DNA from: Alphaproteobacteria bacterium
GTDB lineage: Bacteria; Pseudomonadota; Alphaproteobacteria; Micropepsales; Micropepsaceae
Reading direction: 5' to 3'
NCBI GenBank assembly: GCA_028869725.1
Contig: JAGWRJ010000794.1
Location: forward strand, 1-6,342
DNA: 6,342 bases
The notes under the pieces: generated by a model
The model's database searches: none
Told to the model about the DNA's origin: nothing
The model's input: only the letters and a program-made list of their open reading frames with translations
In this document: piece after piece, positions 6,322 to 6,342 of the stretch
Layout of the letters: each line of letters begins with the position of its first letter
How positions within the stretch are numbered: position 1 is the first letter of the stretch
Program-made: the position numbers and the translations under genes

Positions 6322-6342
6322 GTGCGAATTCGGACACTGATG
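6322..6342 (+). CDS. Start of an unidentified gene, cut by right edge
   Basis: Only seven codons are visible: GTG then Arg-Ile-Arg-Thr-Leu-Met. A basic start followed by hydrophobic residues resembles the beginning of a signal peptide or membrane anchor, but seven residues cannot establish this. Support comes from the ribosome binding site at 6309-6313 and the promoter-like boxes upstream. An alternative ATG at 6315 in another frame would give Met-Lys-Arg-Ala-Asn-Ser-Asp-Thr-Asp, and an ATG in the GTG frame lies at 6340. Product unknown. Confidence 0.35.

Noticed and set aside
1..6342. Mobile element, CRISPR, tRNA/rRNA, toxin-antitoxin or defence genes
   Set aside because: Every long coding stretch is accounted for by housekeeping families; no transposase motifs, spaced direct repeats or structural RNA sequences were seen on either strand.

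Overview
The window is an ordinary, densely packed stretch of a GC-rich bacterial chromosome, about 58-60% GC by eye. It is most likely from an alphaproteobacterium. Three things point there: the order dapF-mtaB-ftsY-yciB (a recurrent alphaproteobacterial neighbourhood, from memory), a short FtsY without the long acidic N-terminal domain of the E. coli protein, and the sequence style of the prolyl oligopeptidase. The rank below class cannot be fixed from this sequence.

Layout: (1) Positions 1-500, plus strand: the 3' part of a zinc-ribbon Nudix hydrolase cut by the left edge. (2) Positions 484-4101, minus strand, read right to left: a four-gene operon dapF, mtaB, ftsY, yciB. Each junction is a 4-bp ATGA or GTGA stop/start overlap, so there are no untranslated bases inside it. 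It ends tail-to-tail with the Nudix gene in a 17-bp overlap. (3) Positions 4102-4198: a 97-bp divergent control region. It holds a near-perfect 20-bp palindrome (4134-4153), a possible dapF promoter whose start point would lie almost on the dapF ATG, and a small GC-rich inverted repeat. (4) Positions 4199-6232, plus strand: a complete cytosolic S9-family prolyl oligopeptidase with an intact catalytic triad. (5) Positions 6233-6342: a short spacer with a plausible sigma-70-type promoter and ribosome binding site, leading into the first codons of another plus-strand gene cut by the right edge.

The operon joins housekeeping functions that are not one pathway: meso-diaminopimelate for lysine and peptidoglycan (DapF), tRNA position-37 methylthiolation (MtaB), membrane targeting of ribosomes (FtsY) and envelope integrity (YciB). 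Their joint expression fits growth-linked cell-envelope and translation capacity, but that is inference. The divergent peptidase recycles short peptides and has no evident functional link beyond the shared control region.

No mobile element, CRISPR array, tRNA, rRNA, toxin-antitoxin pair or defence system was seen. I found no evidence for an undescribed system. The points most worth a second look are the palindrome over the divergent promoter region and the possible leaderless dapF transcript.
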